Source of the DNA: Dactylonectria macrodidyma
Taxonomy: Eukaryota; Ascomycota; Sordariomycetes; Hypocreales; Nectriaceae
Assembly (NCBI GenBank): GCA_020744425.1
Contig: JAGMUV010000019.1
Location: 124,001-188,000 of the forward strand
DNA: 64,000 nucleotides
Direction: 5' to 3'
Shown: piece by piece, positions 36,508-47,426 of the stretch
Position numbering within the stretch: the first letter of the stretch is position 1
Layout of the letters: each line of letters starts with the position of its first letter
Program-made: the position numbers and the translations under genes
The notes under the pieces: model-generated
Databases searched by the model: none
The model's input: only the letters and a program-made list of their open reading frames with translations
Told to the model about the DNA's origin: nothing

Positions 36508-38240
36508 TCAAGTAATGAAGCGCCACTTGATCCACGGAATGTGGTGATTCGGCATATCAATCTTTTCCGGGCCATAAACACATGACTCGAATGTCGGGTA
36601 TTCTAGGACGGCCACATCTCCTGCGTCCTCACATACTTCCGTCTCCATATCCTTACACGGCACGTTAATCGTGTTTTCAGTCCATCTTTCGTATGATGAG
36701 CTCCCAACTAACCACTCAAGATTTTTTTTGCGTAGCGGAAATTGGTTAAGAGCGTCATTTAGCCCCTTCACCTCTTTGAGAAAATTTGACAATGGTTGTT
36801 GTAACTCTTTGCTCATAGCAGACTGGATGGCGGTGACCAATTTGGAAGTTTCCTTGTTATTTTTCCACTTTTTGGCAAGAGCTGCGTTGAGCTTTTTAAT
36901 AGCATCTGAGCCGTGAGTCGTATATTGGGTGAGAGAACCAATCGGGATGATTTCGTTCTTTAGCTTGACGGCAATGTCCGGCATCAATGCAGAAATCGGG
37001 AAACCCAAAATAAGGTCTCCCATTTCGCTCACTTCTGAGTCTTGGATCAGGCTAACCAAGTGGACATTCTCATGTTTGACTGTGGCGCCTTTAATGGCAT
37101 TGCGATTGAGACTTTGGATTGGTGAATGAGCTCTCTCAGCTTTAGCGACCGCTGATGCAGCGCCGTTGAGAACCTTGGCTGCTGCGAGAGATTTGGAAAC
37201 TAAATAAACTTTAAGTAACTGAAAATTGACAAGGAAGCGGCGATGACCAGGGGCTTACCTTGTGAAAGGAACGATTTCGCGGTGCTCTTGTTACATATGT
37301 TTTTCTTACACGCACTCTTCTTAGCAGCTGAAACTTTGCTGGAAGCTGTCTTTAGACGAGTCTGCACGCTTTTAGCTGCACTTTTCACCGCTGCGACCTT
37401 TTTTTTGATCGAGTCAAAGAGGTCGATCCAGTCATTTAACATCACAACAAGAGCGCCGTTTGTCACATCATATGACTGGTCAATGTAATCCGTAAAGAAT
37501 TCACCGATCTCGCCCTCATTGCAGCACTTATTAGTGATCTTCCGGAACCTCTTGTATGTCTCCATGTTGATCTATTTCAACGTTAGCAGCGCATATATCC
37601 GTGGTGCGATTAGAGACTTACGTCTGCTGATCTGACCACTTTCCAACCACCAGGGGCGGATGAAGATGTGAGTTCTTTCGAGATGACGTCCTTTCTCTTG
37701 TCTTTGACAGAGAAGTCATTTTTCACGCACTATAAATTAGTCAGTTTTCAGTCACTTGCAGAATAGATCAGAAATTACCGCATCGACACTCTGGACAGCG
37801 TTTACAAACCCAGGGGTGATTGTTGAAGCCAGATGCATGAATTCGAAGATTCGATAGTAATCATTGTTTGTGGCCATTAATTTCAGTGACCAGAGACAGT
37901 TGCAAAAACCATCGAAATTGTCGATGAAGGCCTGGCCGTCATCATTTTCCGGCAAGCCCTCAACTACTGCACTGCAGAGGGTCCTCTGCTCTGTCGTAAT
38001 TTCAGCCTGGCACGGTAAGGAACTGCCTAATTCGAGTTAACTGAGCTGGACTAGAAACTTCAATATGCCACTCAAGTACACACAGTCTTGCCCGCAAGAA
38101 ATGGGGTGTTCGTAGGTTTCACTGCATCCTTCCACTCCCCAAAGATCATTGCATGTCTGTTCAAGAGTTACAGTGTCCGCGGAAACTGTGGTGAATAGCA
38201 GCGAAGCTGGAAGTAGAAACAGAAAAGATGATCGCATCAT
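36508..38240 (-). CDS. Secreted protein of unknown function with Cys-rich N-terminal half
   Basis: Five exons on the minus strand: 38084-38240, 37779-38026, 37622-37729, 37259-37571 and 36508-37199; introns 57, 49, 50 and 59 nt; 505 aa. A clear signal peptide (MMRSSFLFLLPASLLFTTVSA) leads into a Cys-rich region (C..LWGVEGC, SCGQDC, LPCQ, TLC, FCNCLW). The middle has NKCCNEG, a hydrophobic stretch, then a Lys/Ala-rich helical segment (KKKVAAVKSAAKSV... ending CKKNICNKS). The C-terminal 230 residues are helix-prone and finish with VPCKDMETEVCEDAG. All joins keep frame and branch sites are present, so the gene looks intact. I recognise no family; a secreted effector-like or surface protein is only a guess. 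Confidence 0.72.
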
Positions 38241-39696
38241 GAAAGTTCTCAGTTACTTTGCATATGTGGGATTTGCCCCCGTTATCTGATGCTGAATAGC
38301 TCCCCTGAGATGACTTTATATTGATACGAAAGCCGAAATGCGGCTGAGAATATAAACTCAAAACCGAATGAAGATGCCAAGTCTTCCTAAATCCTCACTT
38401 GGGTCGAGAACATGCAGCTAGTGTGGCCTGGAACGTATCGACTTCAGGCTGTTTGGGTCTTACATATTTGGCTTTCCAGCTAGGCGAATCCGGGCTGGCA
38501 TGGCTTGAGACAATCTCTGAAATATTGAAGAGTTAACAGCATACAAAAGAACTAGGACGGTCTTTCATATTCCAGAGCATACCTGCAACTGTTAGGGCTG
38601 AGTCAAGTACAGCTAGGCGCGTGTCGAATGTGTGGACCGTTCTGGTATGCTTCAAGCCACGAGCTAGTGCCATTCCAGTTGGAAAACGGGCACCCATATG
38701 CTGCGGAACTCTCCCCAATGTGTGGCTTAACCCCGTGAACCTTAAAGAGCTAGAAGCAATTTTCTTTTATGACAGTCATCATGCCAGTCAAGTTCCAATT
38801 TAAAAAATATGCATACTTGCGCACATCTAGCTTTAGAGCTAGATACGAATCTAGTGACATATCGTATTGAAGTCTAAGACCCAGCCTGTAGCTTTAACTT
38901 AAAATAGCTTTGAAAGCTGATTGTAGTTGCTCACGTTCGCGATCAACGATAATGGTGTCAGGCTCGCTGTAAATATTGCTGTCCGACATCGTGAGTGCCG
39001 CGGAAAGAGGGTCCCTACCACTATCTCAAGCCTCACGCCTCTGAATGGATACCGCGATACCCCAAAATTTCCCATGTTCGCTGATTGAGACGCCACTGCA
39101 ATGTTGAAGCGCCAAAAGTCGGTGTGCGGGCGAAGAGAGGGAATATAGAGAATGAGTAGGATTAGGATGCCTGATCAGATGCCTAATAATTGTCATAGTC
39201 GGCGATCACGTCCCTAAGACCATGGTCAGAAAGGCGTCTACGGCGGTCCACGTTTGTCTAGCGGTATGACAAGCCCATTGACAACCTCTATACATAAGGC
39301 ATACTCGTCTTGCTCGCATGTATTCAAGCCAATTGCATAGATACAGAAAACAGACACCTTAATTATGCGTGTTATTTATATGTGATAGAAGTACCAGCAT
39401 TCCTGTTGGGTACAACTAGCCACATCATAGCATAGCGCACATGTCCACCAAGACCCAGTCAGCAGTACTCTCTTCTCAAAACAGCTCATGGGTCACCGGA
39501 TTCGGGCTAATCAGGTTGAGCAAGTGGCTTTTATAGTATAATGAGGCGGTAACATACTTTACCGGCGTCTGGTGACACAAAGCAACTTTTCCCCGCTTTT
39601 GAAAAGGCAATTGTGGCGCTACGCTTAGACCCTCGCCGTGATTCAATGTCTGCCCAAGTGTCATCCTAAGTCCTGCGCCTGACCTCGACGATCAAT
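38241..39696. other. Intergenic, no supported gene
   Basis: About 1.45 kb between the secreted protein and the beta-lactamase-like gene; both promoters lie here. Only short open frames without motifs. Confidence 0.45.
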
Positions 39697-41407
39697 ATGT
39701 TAGCCTTTTCTCGGCCGGGCCATTCGGGACCACCGGCGCCCATGTAAGGACGCCTCTACGGGTATCTGAAGACATGATGCTGATGCATAAGCCTCTCTAC
39801 TAGGAAATTGCGACCTCGGCTGGTGAATGCTCTCAAGTCAAAGAGAGCCGCCATCGAAGAGATCTGCAAAGTGTCTGGCGTTGCTGGGGTCTCTATCGCC
39901 GTCATCGATCAAGGCAAGACGATCTTGCAGGACAACTTTGGTTACTGCGACTTGGAGAACAGGGAGCCTGTGACTTCAGATACCATATTCCCCATTGCTT
40001 CAATGACCAAGAGCTTTACGGGAGTGTGTATCAATCGATTAAGGCATGAAGGAAAACTCTCACTTGATGATCTAATTGTAAAACACATACCGGAAGCGAA
40101 AAGCCAAGACCATGTTGTTGCTACGATAACGACAATTGCTGATCTTCTACGGCATCGTACCGGGCTTCAAGGCGCCAATAACATATGGCTAGGCGCTCAA
40201 GGCGAGCTCCTTTTCAACAGGGGTCAAACGGCGACAGTTTTCACTCATCTCAAACTTCGAGCGAGCTTAAGATCTGGATTCTTCTACAACAACATTGGCT
40301 ATGCGATACTAGGAGAGATCATCATCAGATTGACAGGCCAGCCTTACTATGTCTACCTAAGATAACATCCTGGAACCCCTCAACATGACTCGAACAATCA
40401 TGAAGAACGATGAAGTTATGCTTGAACACCTGTCGCTGGCGTATGGGACTTTGGATAACCGGGTACCGTATCAAGTTCCAGTCCCAGGCAGCAGCGCCAG
40501 TAGGGTAATGGGTGCTGCGGGAGGCTTACTGAGCACCGCAAATGACTTGGCCAAGTACTACAAAGCCCTTATGGGGTCATGGCAGACTCAAGCGAAACTA
40601 GGAGAGGATGATGCCGGGACAAGGCATAAACCCTCAATGTTTGGCCAAGTCCCATGGCTGTTTACCCCTCTTCAAATCATGGAAATGCCAGCTCTTCGGG
40701 AAAAGAGCTACGCAGCCAGGTGGGCTAGAAGTCAGTTACCCACTACTGTTGGAGATATTGGCATTAATGCAGGGCTGTTGGAGCAAATGCCATTACTTGC
40801 AGCCGGCATCAACTCTCGGCTAGCCTTGTGGCATCAAGGAAGCCTCGTAGGTGCAACCTCATTCGTCATGATGCTCCCCGAGACCGAATCAGCGGTTGTG
40901 GTTCTCACCAACACCATGGCTATCAACGATGCGGCTGATTGGATCGGACAACTCTTGGTTGAGACCCTACTTGATGCTCCCGTGCGCAATGACTATGTCG
41001 CCATGGCGTCTCTCAGTGCAGATTCTGCACTCAAAAGATACGAAGAGCTCGCGCATAAAGTGGAAGAAGGCAGAGAGTCAAAGGGTATTGGCAGGGACTT
41101 GAACGACTACATTGGATCGTACGTCGGCTTTGGAGGCATCTTCCGTATTGAAGTGGTGGACAGCGACAAAGGACTCGCGATCCTTTTCCAGGGGCGCGCG
41201 TCGCAAATGTATCAGCTGGGCCACCATCACGAAGATACGTTTACCTGGTTCATGACATGGAACGAACAAATCAAGAATGCGCGGTTCATCGTCACCGACC
41301 CTGCATTTTACTTCATTTCTTTTCAGACCGAGCAAGGCAAAGTGGCTGCTCTGAACTGGGTTCACGATGCATCAATACCAGAAGGCGAATTTTTTATGAA
41401 GGTGTGA
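39697..41407 (+). pseudogene. Serine beta-lactamase/penicillin-binding-protein-like hydrolase, one frameshift
   Basis: Exon 1 is 39697-39743; its last two bases (AT) join G at 39804 after a 60-nt intron, giving a Met-Lys-Leu-Arg-Pro-Arg run and supplying the otherwise missing start. Exon 2 shows all three class C-like motifs: SMTK (Ser nucleophile), YNN, and HQG after the break. The frame breaks at 40360: after the codon for Leu at 40357-40359 the family-typical sequence DNILEPLNMTRT needs the frame starting at 40361. The gap equals two missing bases (a lost GA from AGAGAT would do it) or one extra. As sequenced the protein stops at 40363-40365. The rest is open to 41407, and the whole would be about 550 aa. 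Because the damage is a single event it may be recent or a sequence error. It may have hydrolysed an amide, ester or lactam. Confidence 0.78.
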
Positions 41408-41615
41408 AGTGAAAGTAAAGGGATTAGTCTACGGAACATGGGAGATAATTAGTAGAAATTGAAAAGCGAATATCTTCAAAACTTGGCGCGGTTTGCTCCT
41501 AGGCAAGATCCTTTAGACACCTGCATGCGGGTTAAGCCCCAGTAAAACGCAGGCACTTCCCAGGAGGTTCTTAAGTCTGTCTGATAAAACGCAACTTGAG
41601 TATACCTCTCATGCC

Positions 41616-43177
41616 TCATTGTGCAAACTCCGCCTTAACCAGGTTGATCGCCCTTTCAATAGTGAGGGTATCACATAAACGCGCCTCGTTCAAGGAGTAA
41701 CATTTAGGGAAGTACTCAGGGACTTCTTGCCCCATTACTAAAGACGCAAGCACCTCTCCGCACAGAAATGCATTCGGCATACCGTAGCCATTATAACCTG
41801 CGGCAATCCATTCGTCGTTACCCTGTCGAGTCGTGAGAGATGTAGGGAGACGGCCAACGAGAGGGGTGCTGTCAGCAGTGAAACACATCGTGCCACTCCA
41901 CGCGCTTACAACCTCTGGCTGGGACTTGGCCCCAAAAAATCGTTGCAACTCGTTTTGAATCAAAGCAACGGATTCGGCGTACATCTTACTGTCATCCGCC
42001 GATATTGCGTCAAGTACTCTCACACGATCGCCTCCGTGGAAGAACAGTTTCGATTTGGCGTTCGGCAAGAGATATTGAAGTCCATCATGAGACAGCCCAT
42101 CTTCATCAATATTAGCCTCTTGATGAATAGCCCATGATACGTCAGTGCCAATGTCCTCAGCTTGGTCTCTCATATCCTGCACTGACATTGTGCCAGTCAG
42201 CGGGAAAATTCGACCGCACAAGTTTGGAACAAGATGGCCGGAGTGACCGTTTGTGCAATGAATGACTTTGGCAGCTCGCAAAGTTCCTCGAGTGCTTTTC
42301 ACGACGTATGGCCGTGTCGGGTTGCTATCGGGATCGTAAGTGACACTCGTTACGGGCGTTCTTGTGTCGATACTCAAGCGGTCCGGGTTGCGTTGAAGAA
42401 GATGTTGGAAGACGTTGCAGACCATGCGGTATGGCCAAACCACTCCAGCAGGAAGCGTTGCACCGCCCACAGCTCCATGAACTCCAAATGACTGCGGCAG
42501 ATATCAGTTCACTGTCACAAGAGTCGCGAATTGGGACAAGGGGAAAGGATTAAACCTTGATACAAGTCTCACCGTCCACCAACTGGTAAATATCCTTCAA
42601 GGACGGATGGTCAGACTCCAAAAGGGTTACACCCTTTCTCATCTTTTCCATAGTTGTCTGGTCCATGCAAGCCCTTAGCTTCACAACTTCACCCAGTTCG
42701 GCCTCATCGACTCCATACTCTTTTATGACCTCCCGGACTCTTTCAAGTGTTCGTATAGTGAATTTCACAATAGCTCCAGCCATACCCGGTCCAAACGTGG
42801 CCCGAAGATCTTCATAGGTCTCTGCCGCATTGATGGCAAGTTGTCCACCATTGCGTCCAGTGGCGCCGGAGCAAAGAGTTCTGGCCTCCAAAACTGCCAC
42901 CTGTAAACTGGTATCTCCACTGAGAAGTCTCTTCGTAACGCCAAGACTCGTCATACCCGAACCGATAATTACCACGTCAGTCTCTGTTGGGAGTGAAACC
43001 GATCGCTTCTCTGCCAGGACATGAGGTTTGCGCTGCCAATAGGACTCAGTAGGTACCTCGCACGGGAGTTGCGGATCAGCACTGAGCAGATTAGGGATCA
43101 ATTCTTCTATTAATGTGAGATTAGCAATACTTGCGAGAGAATGACACAAACGCACTTTGTGATCGAAGCTCAGTCAT
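41616..43177 (-). CDS. FAD-dependent amine oxidoreductase (DAO family)
   Basis: Three exons on the minus strand: 43156-43177, 42556-43106 and 41616-42491; introns 49 and 64 nt; 482 aa. The tiny first exon (ATG at 43177) is inferred, because the second is open only from a GTG; the join keeps phase and the intron has a GCTAATC branch site. The dinucleotide-binding motif is VVIIGSGMTSLG, followed by CSGATGRNGGQL, a DAO-family flavin motif. The C-terminal half has GHLVPNL and AAGYNGYGMPNA. Related fungal proteins are annotated as FAD oxidoreductases like gamma-glutamylputrescine oxidase. Expected chemistry: oxidation of an amine to imine/aldehyde with H2O2. It diverges from the broken aldehyde dehydrogenase, which could take its product. 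Confidence 0.87.
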
Positions 43178-43930
43178 GTTGGGTTGAAAGACTATCTGCA
43201 GACTTCATTCGATGTTTCTGCGCAAAATTTGTGCAATGGTAATGGCACTTTTTCTCTCTTGACATCTTTAAAGAGTATGGAGTATAATCCATGAGTGTTG
43301 TGTTTGAGCACCGTGCGTTGTCTCTGCATCCAGACTCGGCCGAACCTCCACTCAGTCGATAACAAGAATACGCCGATTGGTGAAATATCACCGGTCGGGT
43401 AATAGGTAGCGTCTTCTAGGCTAATAAGCATCCATGCCAGGATTCCCTCGTGACTCAATTCTCCAACCGTCTTCAGTCTAGCCTGCCGTAAATGAGGGGG
43501 CCTTATTAGGCCTTGTGAAATCCTTGCAGTGGCCACGAAATTCAAATGCGCCGGCGGGCATATGAGATCCCTACCCTACCCTACCCTACAGATGGAAAAC
43601 ATTATGCTTCGTCGCGGCGGAGAGCTAGTAGATAGAAATTCGTCTAAGGCGATTGTCAAGGTAGCATTATTGTCAGGGCCTTGGCAAGAAGATTCAGGTC
43701 ATGCGCAAAAGGTTAGTGACCTCGACAAATCCATTGTTTCTCACATGTCCAGCTCTAACGTGCGTCATCACTTTGATGCCCGAACTATATCCCCATCGGA
43801 TCTGAGGATACCTGCTAGAGAGACATCTATAAATGCAGAGCCTGTCACTTAAGTAGGTCCACTGCGTGATCCAACGACCAACAAATGCACCACTCCCCAT
43901 CAATCTACTCTGTGTATTCCTGATCTTCTC
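43178..43930. promoter_or_regulatory. Divergent promoter region of DAO and aldehyde dehydrogenase
   Basis: 753 bp between divergent starts. Contains four CCCTA units at 43569-43589. Open frames inside are short and unsupported. Confidence 0.5.
43569..43589. repeat. (CCCTA)4 microsatellite
   Basis: Four perfect 5-bp units plus a partial. Close to but not the same as the usual fungal telomere unit CCCTAA, and too short to indicate a telomere. Confidence 0.9.
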
Positions 43931-45510
43931 ATGTCGTTTAACAGACGTTTATTAGCCCCCAATGGGAGGGAGATTGAGCTGAACACGGGCCTCTTCATCA
44001 ATAACGAATTTGTCGCTGGCTCAGAAGCCGCGATTGTCAGCATCGACCCTGCCAACGAGGTAGAGATATGCTCAGTTGAATGTGCTTCCGCCTCGGATAT
44101 CGACGAAGCCGTGATGGCTGCCCGCAATGCATTCAAACGAGGTCCTTGGAAGGAAATGACCCCTGCTAGTCGCGGAGCATTGCTCTTCAAATTTGCCGAC
44201 CTTATTGAGGCAGAACAAGAGACGCTTGCGACATTGGAGGCCTGGGACAATGGAAAGCCGTATCAGAGCGCTCTCCATGATGACCTGGGGGAAGTTATTT
44301 CTGTTATCAGATACTATGCAGGATGGGCCGACAAAATCCACGGCTACAGCGTGAGACAAATGGGAATGGAGAACTATAAGTTCGGATACACTCTGAAACA
44401 GCCCATCGGAGTATGTGCCCAGATTATTCCCTGGAACTATCCTTTAGGTAAATCCACCTGGTTCAAAACTGCCCACAGCACCTATCGATTGCTGAGACTA
44501 ACTTGCATCAAGGCATGGCCGCTTGGAAAATTGGCCCGGCCCTGACCTGCGGCAACACGGTTGTGTTGAAGCCAGCAGAACAGACGCCGCTTTCAATCCT
44601 TTATCTCGCAGGGCTTGCAGTTAAAGCGGGTTTCCCCCCCGGAGTCTTGAATATCGTCAACGGCTTGGGCAGCGTGGCAGGTCGCGCTCTCGCTGAACAC
44701 ATGGACGTTGATAAGATCGCCTTTACAGGTAGCACTGAGACTGCCAAGCACATCATGAAGTCTGCGAGTGGAAACCTCAAAAACATAACACTGGAGACGG
44801 GAGGCAAGTCACCGCTGCTTATTTTTGATGATGCGGATGTCGGACAGGCTGCCAAGTGGGCTCATTTGGGTATCATGAGTAACCAAGGCCAGATCTGCAC
44901 GGCCAGCAGCCGGCTCCTCGTCCAACGCAGCGTGTACGACAAATTTGTCGAGACATTCAGGAAAGCTGTGATGGAAACGAGTATCGTTGGAGACCCCTTT
45001 TCCGGAGAGACATTCCAAGGTCCCCAGGTCTCTAAAGCGCAATACACGCGTATTCTCGGTTTCATCGATCGAGCGGTCCAGGACGGCGCGAATGTCGCAC
45101 TTGGAGGTAAACCATTCCATTGCGCAGCTACGGGTGGAAAGGGATACTTTATTTCTCCAACCATTTTTACTGAGGTCAAACGTACCATGGAAATATTCCA
45201 AGAGGAGGTCTTTGGGCCGGTTGTCACAATCGTTCCCTTTGAGGATGAGATGGAGGCAGTTGAGCTTGCCAACGACAGCCGCTATGGCCTGGCAGGTTCA
45301 GTCTTCACGCGAGATGTGGCAAGAGCACACAGAGTCGCCGAATAATTGGAGGCTGGTATGGTATGGATTAACCACACTATCGATGGAGATGCCCGGATGC
45401 CATTTGGTGGTGTCAAACAGAGTGGTATCGGGCGAGAGCTGGGCGAAGCTGGATTGGAAGCCTATTGTCAAGTCAAGTCTGTCTTTCTCAACACTGGCGT
45501 GGATATTTGA
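43931..45510 (+). pseudogene. Aldehyde dehydrogenase with one in-frame stop
   Basis: Two exons, 43931-44447 and 44513-45510, 65-nt intron with GACTAAC branch; 504 codons plus stop if the internal TAA is ignored. Active-site parts are all present: LETGGKSPLL (Glu), GQICTASS (Cys nucleophile) and FGPVV. At 45343-45345 a TAA sits in RVAE*LEAGMVW, where the family normally has a sense codon, and the reading frame then continues cleanly for 54 more codons through [15 protein letters not shown]. No intron can remove the stop. CAA to TAA (a C-to-T change at CpA) is the simplest cause. The lost tail includes the oligomerisation strand and the PFGG motif, so the truncated product (449 aa) is probably inactive. 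It pairs with the divergent DAO gene. Confidence 0.85.
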
Positions 45511-45606
45511 CATCTCATAGATCGTTAGATTTGGTCTAATTTGAAGTCAGTGTTTGCAATGTGCCTGCTTAGCTCTCACACTGAACTCGTTCTTATAATA
45601 GAGTGG

Positions 45607-47022
45607 TTAAAGTAACTGGATGACAAGTCCCAGTTCTCTCATGACGCTTTCTAGGCTAACGTGAGGAGAGCCCAAAACCCCAAACGTCTGCTCATGCTGC
45701 GCTAGGCCGGCTCTTTTCTTCCTCCAAAGTTCCAATATAGCATCTTTAACTAAATACAGGTGGTCTAAGCGAAACACTCGACCGAGGTCATCAAGCAGAC
45801 CTGTGAGTTCTGCATCCTGACTCTCATTGGATCCGCACTCACAGGCTGCAACGACCAGCGGCCAAAGCATGGCGTTGCCAACGGAAATGCCTAACTCTTG
45901 CGACATGCTTACCATTGTCCTAATATTTGACAGGATTTTCTTCACAAACAGATCCTTGCGCGAGGCTCGTTCGGCAGGAAATGGTTTGAGAAGGTTTGAA
46001 TGAAAGCCACAGCGCCTCCACAGATAGATATAGACGGCGAAACGCATGGTCTCCCACGCAGTGTTGAGTGCAATAGACAAAACTGGCGAGGCCATTGGAG
46101 GAAGTTCTGGGTAGACCCAATCCGCTAGAGACGTTTCCAGCTCCTCGTAAGAACTGGTGGATGAACCATCTGATAGTGATGATGCGGGATATTAGCTGTT
46201 CCTCGGGGCACACCACAGGATTTCGAAGAGAGAACAGGACATACCATAGGATGTAGAGTCAGTCCCGAAATTGGAATCCATGTTGTCACTCATAGCGGAC
46301 GAAGATTTTGAGTACTGACGGTCATTGAAAGCATTCGTTTCAGCATCCTCGGATACATAAGCAATCAGAGACACAAGAGAACCAGGGTAGCCCGTCACAG
46401 TTTCCAGGGCAGTGAAGGATTGATGAGAGTTTGGCATAGAACGATGGTTCATCCAGGACAGCCATACATGTTGCGAAAGTTCTCTCTTGCCAACTGAGAA
46501 GGCGGATATGTCCTGGATGGCGCAGACACTGATAAGAAAGACGCCTAGCTCCGAGGCACCCAGTCTGCTCTGGTCAACCAAGCGCAACACGGTTGTCATG
46601 CCTCGGGCATGTTGAACCCAGTACTCGTTGCACCAAGGGCGCGTGAACATGCCTAAAAGAAAGGACGAGGCGAGGATCTTCTCGATCTTGGCTATGTCTG
46701 TCAGGTTCGTCTTCAAGGCGGCAATTTCGGAGCGAAGTTCGGATAGGGCGATCTGATAGTGCTGAAAGTCGCTCTCAGACCGCTGCAGGTTCTGCTTGGA
46801 CAGGGACAGCAGACAGTGCAGGATGGGTGGCCATTCAAGACCGAGTGGAAGAAGTAGCTGCAAGAGCGGAGTTGTAGACCCATCAATGGCTGTAAAAGCG
46901 AGTCTACAGCGCCGGACAACTGGATTGAGTGAGCGTGGGACGTTGCAGACCATGGGATGGACGCCCGAAGCACCTACGTCGACGCAGATTCTGGTTGTCG
47001 TCTCCCGCCAAGGAAAATCCAA
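45607..47022 (-). CDS. Fungal-specific transcription factor domain protein lacking a clear zinc cluster
   Basis: Two exons on the minus strand, 46245-47022 and 45607-46169, 75-nt intron; about 446 aa from 47022, though the frame there starts with TTG and a 3' splice site (CCCCCAG) precedes TAT at 47031, so a 5' exon is expected. The visible protein has the helical layout of fungal regulator C-terminal domains (PF11951-like): HCLLSLSKQNL, SSFLLGMFTRPWCNEYWVQHARG and PELPPMASPVLSIAL. The first residues (YGRLDFPWRE) resemble the stretch that follows the zinc cluster in this family. Upstream, on the same strand, only a partial cluster (CRLRPKKC, 47242-47265) can be read, with the other Cys pair missing. 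Either the DNA-binding exon decayed or my exon search failed. Confidence 0.68.
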
Positions 47023-47031
47023 GCGGCCATA

Positions 47032-47426
47032 CTGGGGGCTGCAGCAAGGGATTCGTCATTGAGTGGGATAACTGAAGGTAACGGATGTGGATTGCTCTGC
47101 AAATGAGTTTGATGAGAACGGAAAACCCCGTCGAATGAGAAGCAAGATAAGATCTAGAGGCAGGCTTGGTATTAGGCCGGCGGAGAATAATTGACCCCGC
47201 TCACGAATCCGCCACCTCCGCTCCTCAACCCTTTCATCCTCGCATTTCTTGGGCCGAAGCCTGCAAGCCATTGAGTAAAGGCCATCTCTCGCCGCAAAGC
47301 AAAGGTAAATAAGCAATCAATTATCAAACCGAGACGGCCTTTTGGGGGCCGGAGCGATATTTCAGTCGATTCAATTGTCCCACAACGAGTTGGTGTCGAC
47401 TAAAGCGGGCAACCATCCCCACCAAG
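47032..47426. promoter_or_regulatory. Divergent region between two regulators with a zinc-cluster remnant
   Basis: Holds the promoter of the plus-strand Zn2Cys6 gene and, on the minus strand, sequence reading RDGLYSMACRLRPKKCEDE (about 47230-47297). This resembles the RDGCYSCRLRRKKCDE type of zinc cluster with the first Cys lost and two residues inserted. Confidence 0.45.

Noticed and set aside
43569..43589. CCCTA repeats as an internal telomere
   Set aside because: Only four units, and 5 bp instead of the 6-bp fungal telomere unit.
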